Of a stretch of 64,000 nt of DNA, positions 1 to 8,396 are shown piece after piece. Both the position numbers and the translations under genes were made by a program. The notes beneath the pieces were generated by a model that saw only the letters and a program-made list of their open reading frames with translations, ran no database searches and had not been told where the DNA came from. The stretch comes from Candidatus Bipolaricaulota bacterium. GTDB taxonomy: Bacteria; Bipolaricaulota; Bipolaricaulia; UBA7950; UBA9294. The DNA lies in assembly GCA_028277345.1 (NCBI GenBank), contig JANQGM010000019.1, forward strand, positions 124,001 through 188,000, read 5' to 3'. Within the stretch, counting starts at the first letter, position 1; every line of letters starts with the position of its first letter.

Positions 1-392
1 GCTGCATCGTGGCCATTCTCTTCTTTGCGAAGGACCTCAATGCCTTGGCACTGGGAGAAGAGACGGCCCAGCACCTCGGCGTGAACCCGGTGATGCTCTA
101 TCGGTGGCTGTTGTTCCTGACGACGTTGCTTGCCGCGTCCTCCGTTGCGCTTGCCGGCACGATCGGCTTTGTCGGTTTGGCGATTCCGCATATCGTGCGG
201 TTGCTCACGGGTCCGGATCATCGTCGGTTGATTCCTGCGGCAGCTCTGGCAGGTGGATGCTTCCTGGTGTGGTCGGATCTGCTCGCACGGACCGCTTTCG
301 CTCCGGCTGAGCTTCCCGTCGGTGTGATCACGGCGTTCTTTGGCGCGCCTTTCTTCCTCTACTTGCTGAAAGCGAAAAGGGCGAAGCTGTAA
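1..392 (+). CDS. FecCD-family ABC importer permease, C-terminal part (5' end outside window)
   Basis: The reading frame is open from the first bases of the window and ends at a TAA at 390-392. The visible ~129 residues match the last third of BtuC/FecD-type permeases: GEETAQHLGV, a membrane segment, then GTIGFVGLAIPHIVRLLTG, which is the conserved coupling-helix region, followed by LPVGVITAFFGAPFFLYLL near the C terminus. This family moves iron-siderophore, haem or cobalamin across the cytoplasmic membrane as a dimer. The stop overlaps the ATG of the ATPase gene by one base (TAATG), so the two are translated together. A GTG at position 9 is internal and not the true start. The substrate cannot be told from this fragment; cobalamin would fit the corrinoid activator at 6515. 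Confidence 0.9.
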   Translation, partial: CIVAILFFAKDLNALALGEETAQHLGVNPVMLYRWLLFLTTLLAASSVALAGTIGFVGLAIPHIVRLLTGPDHRRLIPAAALAGGCFLVWSDLLARTAFAPAELPVGVITAFFGAPFFLYLLKAKRAKL

Positions 393-1192
393 TGCAGATT
401 GACGTACACAGCGTCACGTTTGCCTACGATGCCGAGCAACCCGTGCTGAGCGATATTAGCCTTGCCGTGCCCTCTGGCCGAGCTGTGGGGCTCATTGGGC
501 CGAACGGATCCGGCAAGAGCACGCTCCTCCGGCTAATCGCGAAAAGCCTGCGCCCGAAGCGTGGATCCATTCATCTTGGGGGCAGAGACGTTGCTCAAAT
601 GTCGACTCGAGAGATCGCGCGCTGCCTGGCGATGGTTGAACAGCAGCGCGCCATCGGCTTCGATTTCACGGTGCGAGACGTCGTCGCCATGGGGCGATTC
701 CCTTACCGTCGCCGATGGTCCAAGGAGGACAAAACGGATCGGAACGCCATCGAGCGTGCGATGCGTTGGGCAGAAGTGGAGTCGCTTGCCAATCGTTCGG
801 CGCGAGCCTTGTCCGGGGGAGAGGGGCAACGCGTCTTTCTGGCCATGGCGCTTGCCCAGGAACCGCAGATTCTGCTGCTGGATGAACCGACGACATTCTT
901 GGACCTGCGGCACCAAGTGAACTTCCTGTCGATTGTTAAGGAGCGTGTGGCTTCCGGACTGACGGTGTTGCTTTCGATTCATGATCTGCCCCTTGCATCC
1001 CAAATCGCGGAGGACGTTGTGCTGCTAAACGACGGAGGCGTCGCATGCTCCGGGCATCCTGAACAGGTCCTTACCCGCGAGAATCTCCGCGAGATCTACC
1101 GAGTTGATGCAGCGGTTGGGCGACACCCTGGCTCAGGCATGCTGTATGTGCTTCCCGCGCTTGAGACCGAGGATCGATCTCCTGACTCCTAA
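392..1192 (+). CDS. ABC importer ATP-binding protein, FecE/BtuD type
   Basis: This 266-residue ATPase energises the permease encoded just upstream. Walker A is GPNGSGKST (about residues 37-45), the Q-loop region follows near residue 83, the signature is LSGGEGQRV (about 142) and Walker B is ILLLDEPTTFLDL (about 162), with the switch histidine in SIHDL. The length and the MGRFPYRRRW segment after the Q-loop are typical of the iron-siderophore/haem/cobalamin group. It is the last gene of its operon; the next gene is on the other strand. No binding-protein gene is visible, so it is probably upstream of the window. The substrate is undetermined. Confidence 0.9.
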   Translation: MQIDVHSVTFAYDAEQPVLSDISLAVPSGRAVGLIGPNGSGKSTLLRLIAKSLRPKRGSIHLGGRDVAQMSTREIARCLAMVEQQRAIGFDFTVRDVVAMGRFPYRRRWSKEDKTDRNAIERAMRWAEVESLANRSARALSGGEGQRVFLAMALAQEPQILLLDEPTTFLDLRHQVNFLSIVKERVASGLTVLLSIHDLPLASQIAEDVVLLNDGGVACSGHPEQVLTRENLREIYRVDAAVGRHPGSGMLYVLPALETEDRSPDS

Positions 1193-1257
1193 CGCTACAC
1201 GCTAGGAAGGCGGCGTCGATCGAATGGCTGCGCAGCTTGCGCAAAGAGGCCGGACGC

Positions 1258-2172
1258 CTACTTCTTGAGCAGCCCCCTCTTTGACATGGTCATCTCTATA
1301 ATGGAGTAAAGCGTTAGGGCCGCCACGGTGGCGAAGAAGGGAAGCGAGAGCAAGAGTCCGGATGGAATGTTCGATGTCGCCTGCAGGTTATTGCTGATGT
1401 AATCGACAAAACCGAAGACAACCGATCCGATCAGGATCCCCAGCGGCTTCATTCTCCCAAGATACACGATGACCAGAGCGATCCAGCCGCGGCCGGAGGT
1501 CACGTTCGGGACGAACGCTCCCAGGGTAAGCGATAGGACGGCTCCCCCCAGCGCGCAGGTGAATCCTGAAATGAGAAGCGCCGTGAATTGAATGCGCTTT
1601 GCATTGATACCGATGGCTGTCGCCGCCTTCTCGTTGATCCCGACGGCCCGTAGCCGCATGCCGAACGGCGTCCGGTTAATCACAACGGCTGCAACGACCA
1701 ACAGCAGCCAAGAGACGTACACAATCGCGTTGTGCCCGGATAGGATATTGCCCAGGATTGGGATGTTCTCCAGGATGGGAATGTTGATGGGAACCAACCG
1801 CGGCATCCCAGGGAATTGGATCGACCCCGTGACACCGTAAAACGCGTTCGCGAGCACGATGGACAATGCAATGGCGAGAAAGTTCGTTGCCAGGCCGCAG
1901 ATAAAGATGTTCGCCTTGAACTTGAACGATACGGTGGCGAAAAGCGCTGTGAGCAGCAACGTGGTTACGATGGCCCCTAGAATCCCTAGGAATAGACTTC
2001 CCGTCAGGTTCGTGAACACGATCGCGAAGAACGCGGCATTCAACATCAACCCTTCTAGGGCGATGTTCAGCAAACCGGAGATCGCCGAGAAGGCGCCTCC
2101 TATGGCGGCAAGCAAGAAGGGGGTCATGATGACAACGGTGCTCGTAATCGCAGGTATGTCTAGGGCGTTCAT
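1258..2172 (-). CDS. BMP-type ABC importer permease 2 (YufQ/NupQ-like)
   Basis: This 304-residue multi-spanning membrane protein of the BPD_transp_2 family has about 8-9 hydrophobic segments. The N-terminal block contains ALEGLMLNAAF and the later block has AVGINEKAATAIGINAKR followed by SGFTCALGGAVLSL, the cytoplasmic coupling region of RbsC/NupQ-type permeases. It is the last gene of a four-gene operon read right to left (binding protein, ATPase, permease 1, permease 2). Its ATG overlaps the end of permease 1 by 4 bases. In characterised relatives the pair of unlike permeases imports nucleosides; the substrate here is inferred only from family and gene order. Confidence 0.88.
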   Translation of the reverse strand: MNALDIPAITSTVVIMTPFLLAAIGGAFSAISGLLNIALEGLMLNAAFFAIVFTNLTGSLFLGILGAIVTTLLLTALFATVSFKFKANIFICGLATNFLAIALSIVLANAFYGVTGSIQFPGMPRLVPINIPILENIPILGNILSGHNAIVYVSWLLLVVAAVVINRTPFGMRLRAVGINEKAATAIGINAKRIQFTALLISGFTCALGGAVLSLTLGAFVPNVTSGRGWIALVIVYLGRMKPLGILIGSVVFGFVDYISNNLQATSNIPSGLLLSLPFFATVAALTLYSIIEMTMSKRGLLKK

Positions 2173-3227
2173 TTGACCAATCTCCTCCGGAAGAACGCAA
2201 ACGTCACCTCTGCGGTAATCAGGTAGAAAATGACGGACGTGACGATGGCGGCGATCTCATACGTGACGTCTGAGTTCATCATCGCTACTCTGGCGCCGGA
2301 CTGCAGATAGACGTAGAACAGCGCGGCAGGTAGCACGCCTAGCGGATTCCGCCGTGCAATCAGGGCGACGCCGATTCCGGCCCATCCGAGGCCGGCGGTC
2401 AGGTCGAGGAAGCCGGATTGAAATCTCCCAACGATCTGCACGGCCCCTCCCAACCCGATCAATCCCCCCGAAATCGCCAGTGGCAACACATAGAACGGTT
2501 TGATGTTAATGCCCCCGTACCGTGCAAATTGCCGGTTTGAGCCGGTGACACGCAAGTGGTATCCCGTGTGGGTGTGCTTCATGAGCACGTGAACGACGAG
2601 CACGGCCGCGATCGCGATATACAACCCTGCATGCAGATACGATGGCGTCGCAATTCGCGGAAGCATGTACGATTTCGGAATCGATAGGGACTGGATCCTG
2701 ATCTTTGATGGATCTCTGAACGGACCCAGAATGAGGTAGTTGATGACCTGCACCAACCCCATCGAGATGAGGTAGGTCGTCAGCAGGTCGGACACATTCC
2801 ACTTCATCCGCAGAAATCCGGAAAGGCTGCCGATGAGCGCACCCACGGTCAGTCCTCCAACCAGGATGACGACGGCGCCAAGGAATCCCGGCAGTTCCGG
2901 AAACCAGACACCTAGAAGTACGGCAACCATTGCGCCCGCGAAGATCTGGCCCTCTCCTCCAAGGTTTGTGACACCACTTCTGAACGCGACGGCAATGCCC
3001 AACCCTGAAAAGATGATGGGGATGCTTGACTCGATCATGTTGAAGAACAGGAACTTGTTCATGAATGGGCCGGCGAAGTAGTAGTACAGTGACCGACTCG
3101 GATCCTTCGACAGGATGAAAATCAGTGCGACGGCCACCCCAAGAGATGCCGCGACCGCAGTCATGATCCCAAGAAATGTGGCCAGCCCGTTGCGAAGTTG
3201 ATTCGCCCGTGTATCCGTGTTGCTCAT
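2169..3227 (-). CDS. BMP-type ABC importer permease 1 (YufP/NupP-like)
   Basis: This 352-residue membrane protein is the partner of the 1258-2172 permease. It has an N-terminal membrane segment after TRANQLRNGLATF, then a periplasmic stretch containing RSLYYYFAGPF, then the family block AFRSGVTNLGGEGQIFAGA and, near residue 225, the coupling motif region RVTGSNRQFARYGGI. These blocks are characteristic of the NupP/YufP half of nucleoside-type ABC importers. It overlaps both neighbours by 4 bases, giving tight translational coupling with the ATPase upstream and the second permease downstream. Confidence 0.88.
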   Translation of the reverse strand: MSNTDTRANQLRNGLATFLGIMTAVAASLGVAVALIFILSKDPSRSLYYYFAGPFMNKFLFFNMIESSIPIIFSGLGIAVAFRSGVTNLGGEGQIFAGAMVAVLLGVWFPELPGFLGAVVILVGGLTVGALIGSLSGFLRMKWNVSDLLTTYLISMGLVQVINYLILGPFRDPSKIRIQSLSIPKSYMLPRIATPSYLHAGLYIAIAAVLVVHVLMKHTHTGYHLRVTGSNRQFARYGGINIKPFYVLPLAISGGLIGLGGAVQIVGRFQSGFLDLTAGLGWAGIGVALIARRNPLGVLPAALFYVYLQSGARVAMMNSDVTYEIAAIVTSVIFYLITAEVTFAFFRRRLVK

Positions 3228-4792
3228 GCTTCAGCTCCGTCCAAGATCTCCTCCGTACTCTGACGCTTCAAGCCGAGCATGTATTCGCCCAATGACTCCC
3301 TGTCCAGATTCCGGTTCTTAAACATTCCGACGATCTCTCCCCGATAGATGACGGCGATTCTGTCCGAGAGTGCGAGGACCTCGTCGAGGTTCGCGGAGAT
3401 CAGCAGAATGGCCGATCGATGGCTCCGCATCTCGATGATTTTTTGGTAGACGAATTCCGAACTGACGATATCCAGCCCCCAGGTTGGCTCGGAGATCACG
3501 AGTAACTTGGGATCGCGGGAGAACTCTCTGGAGAGCACAACGCGCTGGATGTTGCCCCCCGACAGGTGTCCTACCGGCGTCGTACGACGCCCGCGGATGT
3601 TGTAGTTGAGAATACGCTGCTTCACGAAGTCCAGAATCCCCTTGGCGTGGAGAAGGCCTGCGCGCACCATCGAATGGTGCTCGACGAGGATCACGTTGTC
3701 CGAGAGATGGAGTTCTGCGCTCGTTCCCCTCTCCAACCGGTCCGCGGGAACGTACGCCATGCCCATGTCTCGAAGCTTTGAAGGGTGGGCATTGGTGATG
3801 TTCTCACCATGAAACAGGACGTCTCCCGAGACCTCGCCCTTGCTGTTCATTCCGGTCAGCACGTTCTCGAGATCGTCCAAGCCATTTCCCGCGACGCCGG
3901 CTAACCCCAGGATTTCTCCTTCGCGGATCAACAGAGAGATCTCGTTTAAGAGCGGATGGTTGTATCCCGGAACGGTCAGACTCAGCTTCTCAAGCTTCAG
4001 CACAGGCTTCCCGGGTTCGACCTCCGGCTTGTCCACCTGCAACAGAACTTCCTTCCCGACCATCATCCGTGCGATTCCCTGCTTGGTGCAATCTGACGTG
4101 ACGCAGCAATCGACGACTTCGCCGCTTCGCATCACAGTGACTCGATCGGAAATGTCGAGGACTTCGTCCAGCTTGTGCGTGATGATGATAATCGTGTAGC
4201 CCAACGTGATGAGCTGCCTCAGCGTAACAAAGAAGTCCTTGATCTCTTGCTCGGTCAACAAGGCGGTGGGTTCGTCGAGTACCAACAGCTTGGATCCCCG
4301 GTAAAGAATGCGCAGGATTTCCACGCGTTGCTTCTCTCCCACGGACAACGACGCGATCGAGGCCCTGGGATCTACGGAGAGGTTGTACTTGGCTCCCAAC
4401 GCCTCAACGTCCCTCACTGCCGCATCCTTGTCGTAGAAAAGGGATCTTCGTGTGGGCTCCTTGGCGAGCACGACGTTATCGGCAACATTGAAGCCATCGA
4501 ACAGGCAGAAGTGCTGATGAACCATTCCGATCTCCAGGCGGTCCGCATCGTGAGCGGAATGAATCATGACCGGCTCGCCGTTGAATCGGATCTCACCTTC
4601 GTCAGAGTGTTCCAACCCGCAGAGGATCTTCATGAGTGTCGTCTTCCCCGCGCCGTTCTCTCCGACGATGGCGTGAATCTCTCCCTTGTTCACAGAGAGG
4701 TTCACGCCCTTGTTCGCGTGGACATGGTTGCCTGCATAGGTCTTGTGGATGTTCTTCATCTCGAACAGAACCGAGGACTTGGTCGACATCAA
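3224..4792 (-). CDS. BMP-type ABC importer ATPase, two fused nucleotide-binding domains (YufO/NupO-like)
   Basis: At 522 residues this is a tandem ATPase of the sugar/nucleoside type. Domain 1 (about 8-245) has a full site: GENGAGKTT, LSVGEKQRV and LLVLDEPTA. Domain 2 (about 265-505) has a degenerate Walker A (GVAGNGLDDLENVL), a good signature (LSGGNIQRV) and a Walker B with Ser replacing Asp (LLVISEPTWGLD). One degenerate site is normal for this subfamily, so it need not mean loss of function. The start ATG at 4792 follows an AAGGAAGC sequence. It sits 70 bp after the binding-protein gene, and that gap holds a hairpin that probably lowers its transcription relative to the binding protein. 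Confidence 0.9.
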   Translation of the reverse strand: MMSTKSSVLFEMKNIHKTYAGNHVHANKGVNLSVNKGEIHAIVGENGAGKTTLMKILCGLEHSDEGEIRFNGEPVMIHSAHDADRLEIGMVHQHFCLFDGFNVADNVVLAKEPTRRSLFYDKDAAVRDVEALGAKYNLSVDPRASIASLSVGEKQRVEILRILYRGSKLLVLDEPTALLTEQEIKDFFVTLRQLITLGYTIIIITHKLDEVLDISDRVTVMRSGEVVDCCVTSDCTKQGIARMMVGKEVLLQVDKPEVEPGKPVLKLEKLSLTVPGYNHPLLNEISLLIREGEILGLAGVAGNGLDDLENVLTGMNSKGEVSGDVLFHGENITNAHPSKLRDMGMAYVPADRLERGTSAELHLSDNVILVEHHSMVRAGLLHAKGILDFVKQRILNYNIRGRRTTPVGHLSGGNIQRVVLSREFSRDPKLLVISEPTWGLDIVSSEFVYQKIIEMRSHRSAILLISANLDEVLALSDRIAVIYRGEIVGMFKNRNLDRESLGEYMLGLKRQSTEEILDGAEA

Positions 4793-4823
4793 AGCTTCCT
4801 TTGTTGAAGAACGTAAGAAGAAA

Positions 4824-4855
4824 ACTGCGGGGCCATATCATGAACCCCGCAGTTG
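4824..4855 (-). terminator. Intra-operon hairpin, likely attenuating terminator
   Basis: A perfect 10-bp inverted repeat (arms AACTGCGGGG and CCCCGCAGTT) with a 12-base loop lies just after the binding-protein stop codon and before the ATPase gene. On the minus strand it is followed by TTTTCTTCTTACG, a pyrimidine-rich but not pure T tract. Partial termination or 3'-end protection here would give more binding protein than transporter, a common arrangement in ABC importer operons. The structure is seen; the function is inferred. Confidence 0.7.
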
Positions 4856-4862
4856 GTCGTTT

Positions 4863-5927
4863 CTACTGAGCTGCGGCGTTGATCTTGTCCAACACGTCCT
4901 GCGGCACTGAGATTTCCAGCTCTCCGCTCACAACTTGATGGTAGACCTCTTCAAATTGAGCGCGAACATCTTCCGGCAGGCTGTTGACATAGCTCGCGTC
5001 GCGGAGGGCCACGTAAATGTACCCTTGTTCCGCCCCGAGCACTTCGGCCTCGCCCCAAGCGAGCGTTCCATCGACAAGCTTCTCCAGGTTGCGGACGGTG
5101 GCCGCGCCATTGTCCTTAATGAACGAGGCAACAACGGTGCCCGGCGCCTTGTCATAACCGTCGCTGTCATACCAGAGCACATAGAGGCCATTGTTCACAG
5201 CGGAACTCAGTACCCCCGCGTTTCCGCTTCCAGCGATGGAACCGAAAACATCAACGCCCTGCGCAACCATGGAGTTGGTCAGCTGCTCCGCTTTGGCGGC
5301 ATCGTACCAGTTCCCGAGCATGGCTGTCACGAGCTCGAACTCCGGATCGACGGCCTGGGCGCCTGCCTCCATTCCGGGGATGATCATGTCATCCATCATG
5401 ACGTAGTGTTGACCGAAAACCAGTCCCACCTTCTTGTCAGGCGTCACATTGTCCATCTCACTGATGGAAATCAGGCCCATCATGTACCCAAACAGGTAGG
5501 CCTGTTGCGTATTATTGAAGAAGGTTGTGAACATCCGATCGTTGCCAAGCACGTAGGCGTCGTTGACGATGAACTTGACATCAGGGACCTGCTCAATCAC
5601 TTCAGCGCAAAGCGGGCCCATCGATTCATTGGATGTATAGATCACGTCGTAGTTCCCGGACGCGGCGAAGGTCAGAAGCATTTCCGGCCACTGCGATTGG
5701 TCAAATCCGGCTTCGAAGATTCGTACAAGCTCCACCGAGTCGTTTCGCAATGCGAATCGCTCAGCGGCATCCGTCATGCTGTCATACGGTGGACTGTCCC
5801 CCAGGCGTCCCGGGACGAATACACCGAGTCTGATCGGATCATCCTGTGCCGCCACCAGTACACCGGTTGTCGCGACGAGACACACTATCAACAACGCAGC
5901 TGTCACAGTCCTCACGGGTCGATTCAT
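4863..5927 (-). CDS. BMP-family substrate-binding protein
   Basis: This is the extracytoplasmic binding protein for the importer encoded downstream. The ATG at 5927 is preferred over the upstream in-frame ATG at 5987 because AAGGAG lies 6 bases before it and it gives a clean signal peptide (MNRPVRTVTAALLIVCLVAT, ending near AAQ). The mature protein has BMP/Med blocks: RLGVFVPGRLGDSPPYDSM, GNYDVIYTSNESMG, and a later GSIAGSGNAGVLSSA and YVLWYDSDGYD region lining the cleft. There is no lipobox cysteine, so it is either soluble in a periplasm or held by its signal segment. It is the first gene of the operon. Relatives bind purine nucleosides; the ligand here is not proven. Confidence 0.88.
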   Translation of the reverse strand: MNRPVRTVTAALLIVCLVATTGVLVAAQDDPIRLGVFVPGRLGDSPPYDSMTDAAERFALRNDSVELVRIFEAGFDQSQWPEMLLTFAASGNYDVIYTSNESMGPLCAEVIEQVPDVKFIVNDAYVLGNDRMFTTFFNNTQQAYLFGYMMGLISISEMDNVTPDKKVGLVFGQHYVMMDDMIIPGMEAGAQAVDPEFELVTAMLGNWYDAAKAEQLTNSMVAQGVDVFGSIAGSGNAGVLSSAVNNGLYVLWYDSDGYDKAPGTVVASFIKDNGAATVRNLEKLVDGTLAWGEAEVLGAEQGYIYVALRDASYVNSLPEDVRAQFEEVYHQVVSGELEISVPQDVLDKINAAAQ

Positions 5928-6032
5928 CGTGCACTCCTTGTTCAGACTTCTCCTCACTTTGGGCCTCCGAGGACCGCCTAGCCACACCCCTGATGGGTGA
6001 GGATTGATGATCCAACTCCCTCCGTTACCTTC

Positions 6033-6068
6033 TGCTAGTTTCTAGCACTACTGTGAATCATGCTAGCA
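6033..6068. promoter_or_regulatory. Two TGCTAG-type palindromes upstream of the BMP operon
   Basis: A perfect palindrome TGCTAG-TTT-CTAGCA occupies 6033-6047 and a second, gapless one, TGCTAGCA, occupies 6061-6068. Both lie 105-140 bp upstream of the binding-protein start at 5927. Repeated half-sites of the same sequence suggest a repressor or activator binding region for the importer operon. I did not find a convincing -35/-10 pair next to them, so the regulator and the exact promoter are unknown. Confidence 0.4.
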
Positions 6069-6514
6069 CGATTGTTGAGGCAATCCAAACGCGGAACTGC
6101 CGTTCTGAAGCCACTTACATGCGTAAATTAATAGAGCCTAAAACCTATTAGCGTGAGCCATCTGGATAATGCGTAGAATGGCTCCGCATCGATTTTTGTC
6201 CGCGCAAAACTGGGCGAACCCCCTTGAGAATGACGCTGCTCATCTGAGATAAGGTGGCGTACGGAGCGACGAGGGTTAAGCGTCAGCACGTGCAGAGCCG
6301 TTGTGAGAGGCCGCCGATGCTCCTAGCGAGGGAGGCTGGAGAGATCTTATTCTCGGCTAACGCGAGGAAAGACGATGTGTGCGCCGACGCATACCGTCGA
6401 GAAAAGAATCACTCTATGTCCTGCAGTTGCCGAATCGAAAAAACTCGACTAGGATAGCCGCTTGTGAATCGTTGCTGCGACATCCCGCGGTAGATGAAGT
6501 GAAGGAGACAGCCC
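6069..6514. other. Intergenic stretch with no supported gene
   Basis: This divergent intergenic region lies between the BMP operon and the corrinoid-activator operon. It has a short AT-rich patch near 6118-6160 and a GC-rich part from about 6240 on. A 67-codon open frame at 6254-6457 has no good ribosome-binding site and no recognisable protein features, so it is not called. I looked for a cobalamin riboswitch, which would make sense before a corrinoid activator, and did not see the conserved B12 box or its surrounding helices. Confidence 0.5.
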
Positions 6515-8347
6515 ATGCCGGATCGTTCAAAGGCGGATGAGAGATCTGAGGCGCCACAGCAGCTTCAGTTCACGATTCAGCCTTTGGGGTGGAGGGTGTC
6601 GGGCGCGCTGAATCAGACATATGAAGAAGCTCTCCGCTACGCAGCTGTCCCTATCCCAACGGATTGCGGTTCGATGGGAACGTGCGGGAAGTGCAAGATT
6701 CGCTTCATTTCAACAGCGCCCGAACCAAGTGCCGCCGGAATACGGCGACTTTCGGAAAACGAACTCGAAGGGGGCTGGCGCTTGGCTTGCCAGCACGCGG
6801 TGCGTGATGGCGCGACGATCGAAATCGCCGAACTACAGCGTGGGCCACAGACGGCGGAGCGTCCCGTCAATCAGGAAGAAGCGCTTCAACCCGGGGTCGA
6901 AGATTTTGAGATATCCCTTTCTCCCCATGAACAACACGTTGCGCAGGACTGCGACCAGGCGATCGCAAACGCATTGGGAGAAGCCGTTCGATGTTCGCCG
7001 TACGCGAAGCGAGCCTTCGAAGACCGTCCAGCGAATCAGTCAATAACATTCCACGTTGTCAGGCGGGGCAATCATGTCCTGCAGCTCGTTCCACGTTCGG
7101 TGAGCTCCCACCTGCTCGGGCTCGCGATCGATGTGGGCACCACCACGCTTGCCGTCCATCTGTACGATCTGTCAAAGGGGAGCCTGATGGCAAGCGAGAC
7201 GGCCTACAATCCGCAACGGACCTGGGGAGCCGATGTCATTTCCAGGATCGGACACGTTCGTCAGTACGGGGATGCGGGACTGTCACGCCTTCAGCACGCG
7301 GTTGTCGATAAACTGAATGTCCTGGTGGAGCGGGTCTGCGAGGCCGCCGAGGTCTCCGTCACGAGCATCTTTAAAACAGTTGTGGCGGGAAATCCGACCA
7401 TGTTGCATCTCCTCGCCGGCGTCAGTCCGGTGGGCATCGACCTCAGTCCGTATACTCCCGCCTTCCTCGACTCGAGGGTCTATGCTCCTGGGCAGCTGGG
7501 GTTGCTCGGGCACCCCGAAGGCGAGGTCCTCGTACTCCCAAGCATCTCGAGCTACATTGGAGCTGACATTGTCGCAGGAGTGATGGCGACCGAACTTGGA
7601 AGCCACGGCGCGTATGAGCTCCTGGTGGACATTGGGACCAACGGGGAAATCGTTTTGCACGCCGATGACCGGATGTACGCGTGCTCGACAGCGGCAGGGC
7701 CGGCGTTCGAGGGGGCGGCGATCCGCGATGGCGTCGGCGCGGTTTCGGGAGCGATTGATGATGTGCGGATCGAAGGCGGGACGATACGGTGCAGCACGAT
7801 CAATGGGGAGCCGGCCATGGGTCTTTGTGGAACCGGGTTGCTCGCTGCGGCGCATGAGCTTCGCAAGTCCGGATTGATCGATTCCAGCGGGAGATTGCTG
7901 CCTGGAAACGGGCCGCTGGCAACGCGATGCCATGGAGTAGGCGCTGATGCGCGCGTCCTGCTTGAATCCGCGGCGGCCCCGATTTCAATCACCCAGAAGG
8001 ACATCCGGGCACTTCAACTCGGAAAGGCCGCCATCCGCGCGGGAATCGATACTCTGCTCGCGTCAACGAGTCGTTCACCCAGCGATCTCGACCGTGTTTA
8101 TGTCGCCGGCGCCTTTGGTGCCTATCTCTCGCCCGAGCGCGCCATCGGGATCGGTTTGCTTCCGGATGTTCCGGTGAATCGCATTCGCGCAGTTGGCAAC
8201 ACGGCAGCGCGTGGTGCGGCCATGGTCTTGCTGAATGATGTGCGGCGGAAGGACGCGGACGCCATTGTGAAGCAGGTGGACTATATTGAGCTTGCAGCCG
8301 ATCCGGAATTCACCCAGCGCTTCCTTGAGCGGATGGCCTTTCCATAG
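6515..8347 (+). CDS. RACo-type reductive activator of corrinoid proteins (2Fe-2S ferredoxin plus ASKHA domain)
   Basis: This 610-residue protein reduces the inactive Co(II) corrinoid of methyltransferase systems to Co(I) at the cost of ATP. The N-terminal ferredoxin domain (about 18-105) carries the cluster ligands C51, C57 and C60 (TDCGSMGTCGKC) and C92 (LACQ). The C-terminal actin-like domain (about 205-600) has LAIDVGTTTLAVHLYDL, DIGTNGEIVL and YVAGAFGAYL as phosphate-binding motifs. The ATG at 6515 has GAAGGAGA 9 bases upstream. Gene pairing with a MetH-activation-like protein fits corrinoid-dependent methyl transfer (acetogenesis or O-/N-demethylation). No corrinoid protein or methyltransferase gene is in the window. 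Confidence 0.88.
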   Translation: MPDRSKADERSEAPQQLQFTIQPLGWRVSGALNQTYEEALRYAAVPIPTDCGSMGTCGKCKIRFISTAPEPSAAGIRRLSENELEGGWRLACQHAVRDGATIEIAELQRGPQTAERPVNQEEALQPGVEDFEISLSPHEQHVAQDCDQAIANALGEAVRCSPYAKRAFEDRPANQSITFHVVRRGNHVLQLVPRSVSSHLLGLAIDVGTTTLAVHLYDLSKGSLMASETAYNPQRTWGADVISRIGHVRQYGDAGLSRLQHAVVDKLNVLVERVCEAAEVSVTSIFKTVVAGNPTMLHLLAGVSPVGIDLSPYTPAFLDSRVYAPGQLGLLGHPEGEVLVLPSISSYIGADIVAGVMATELGSHGAYELLVDIGTNGEIVLHADDRMYACSTAAGPAFEGAAIRDGVGAVSGAIDDVRIEGGTIRCSTINGEPAMGLCGTGLLAAAHELRKSGLIDSSGRLLPGNGPLATRCHGVGADARVLLESAAAPISITQKDIRALQLGKAAIRAGIDTLLASTSRSPSDLDRVYVAGAFGAYLSPERAIGIGLLPDVPVNRIRAVGNTAARGAAMVLLNDVRRKDADAIVKQVDYIELAADPEFTQRFLERMAFP

Positions 8348-8396
8348 CCCGAGGAGCGCTCAATGCAGGCAGGCATCGAAGGAGGAGAATGGATCG

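Noticed and set aside
4935-5981. 348-codon open frame on the plus strand
   Set aside because: Antisense to the BMP-family binding-protein gene; low-complexity His/Arg/Val-rich translation without motifs.
6254-6457. 67-codon open frame before the corrinoid activator
   Set aside because: No ribosome-binding site, no hydrophobic or domain pattern, and unrelated spacing; more likely chance.
6240-6514. Possible cobalamin riboswitch before the RACo-type gene
   Set aside because: Looked for because of the corrinoid function, but no B12 box or receptor helices could be recognised.
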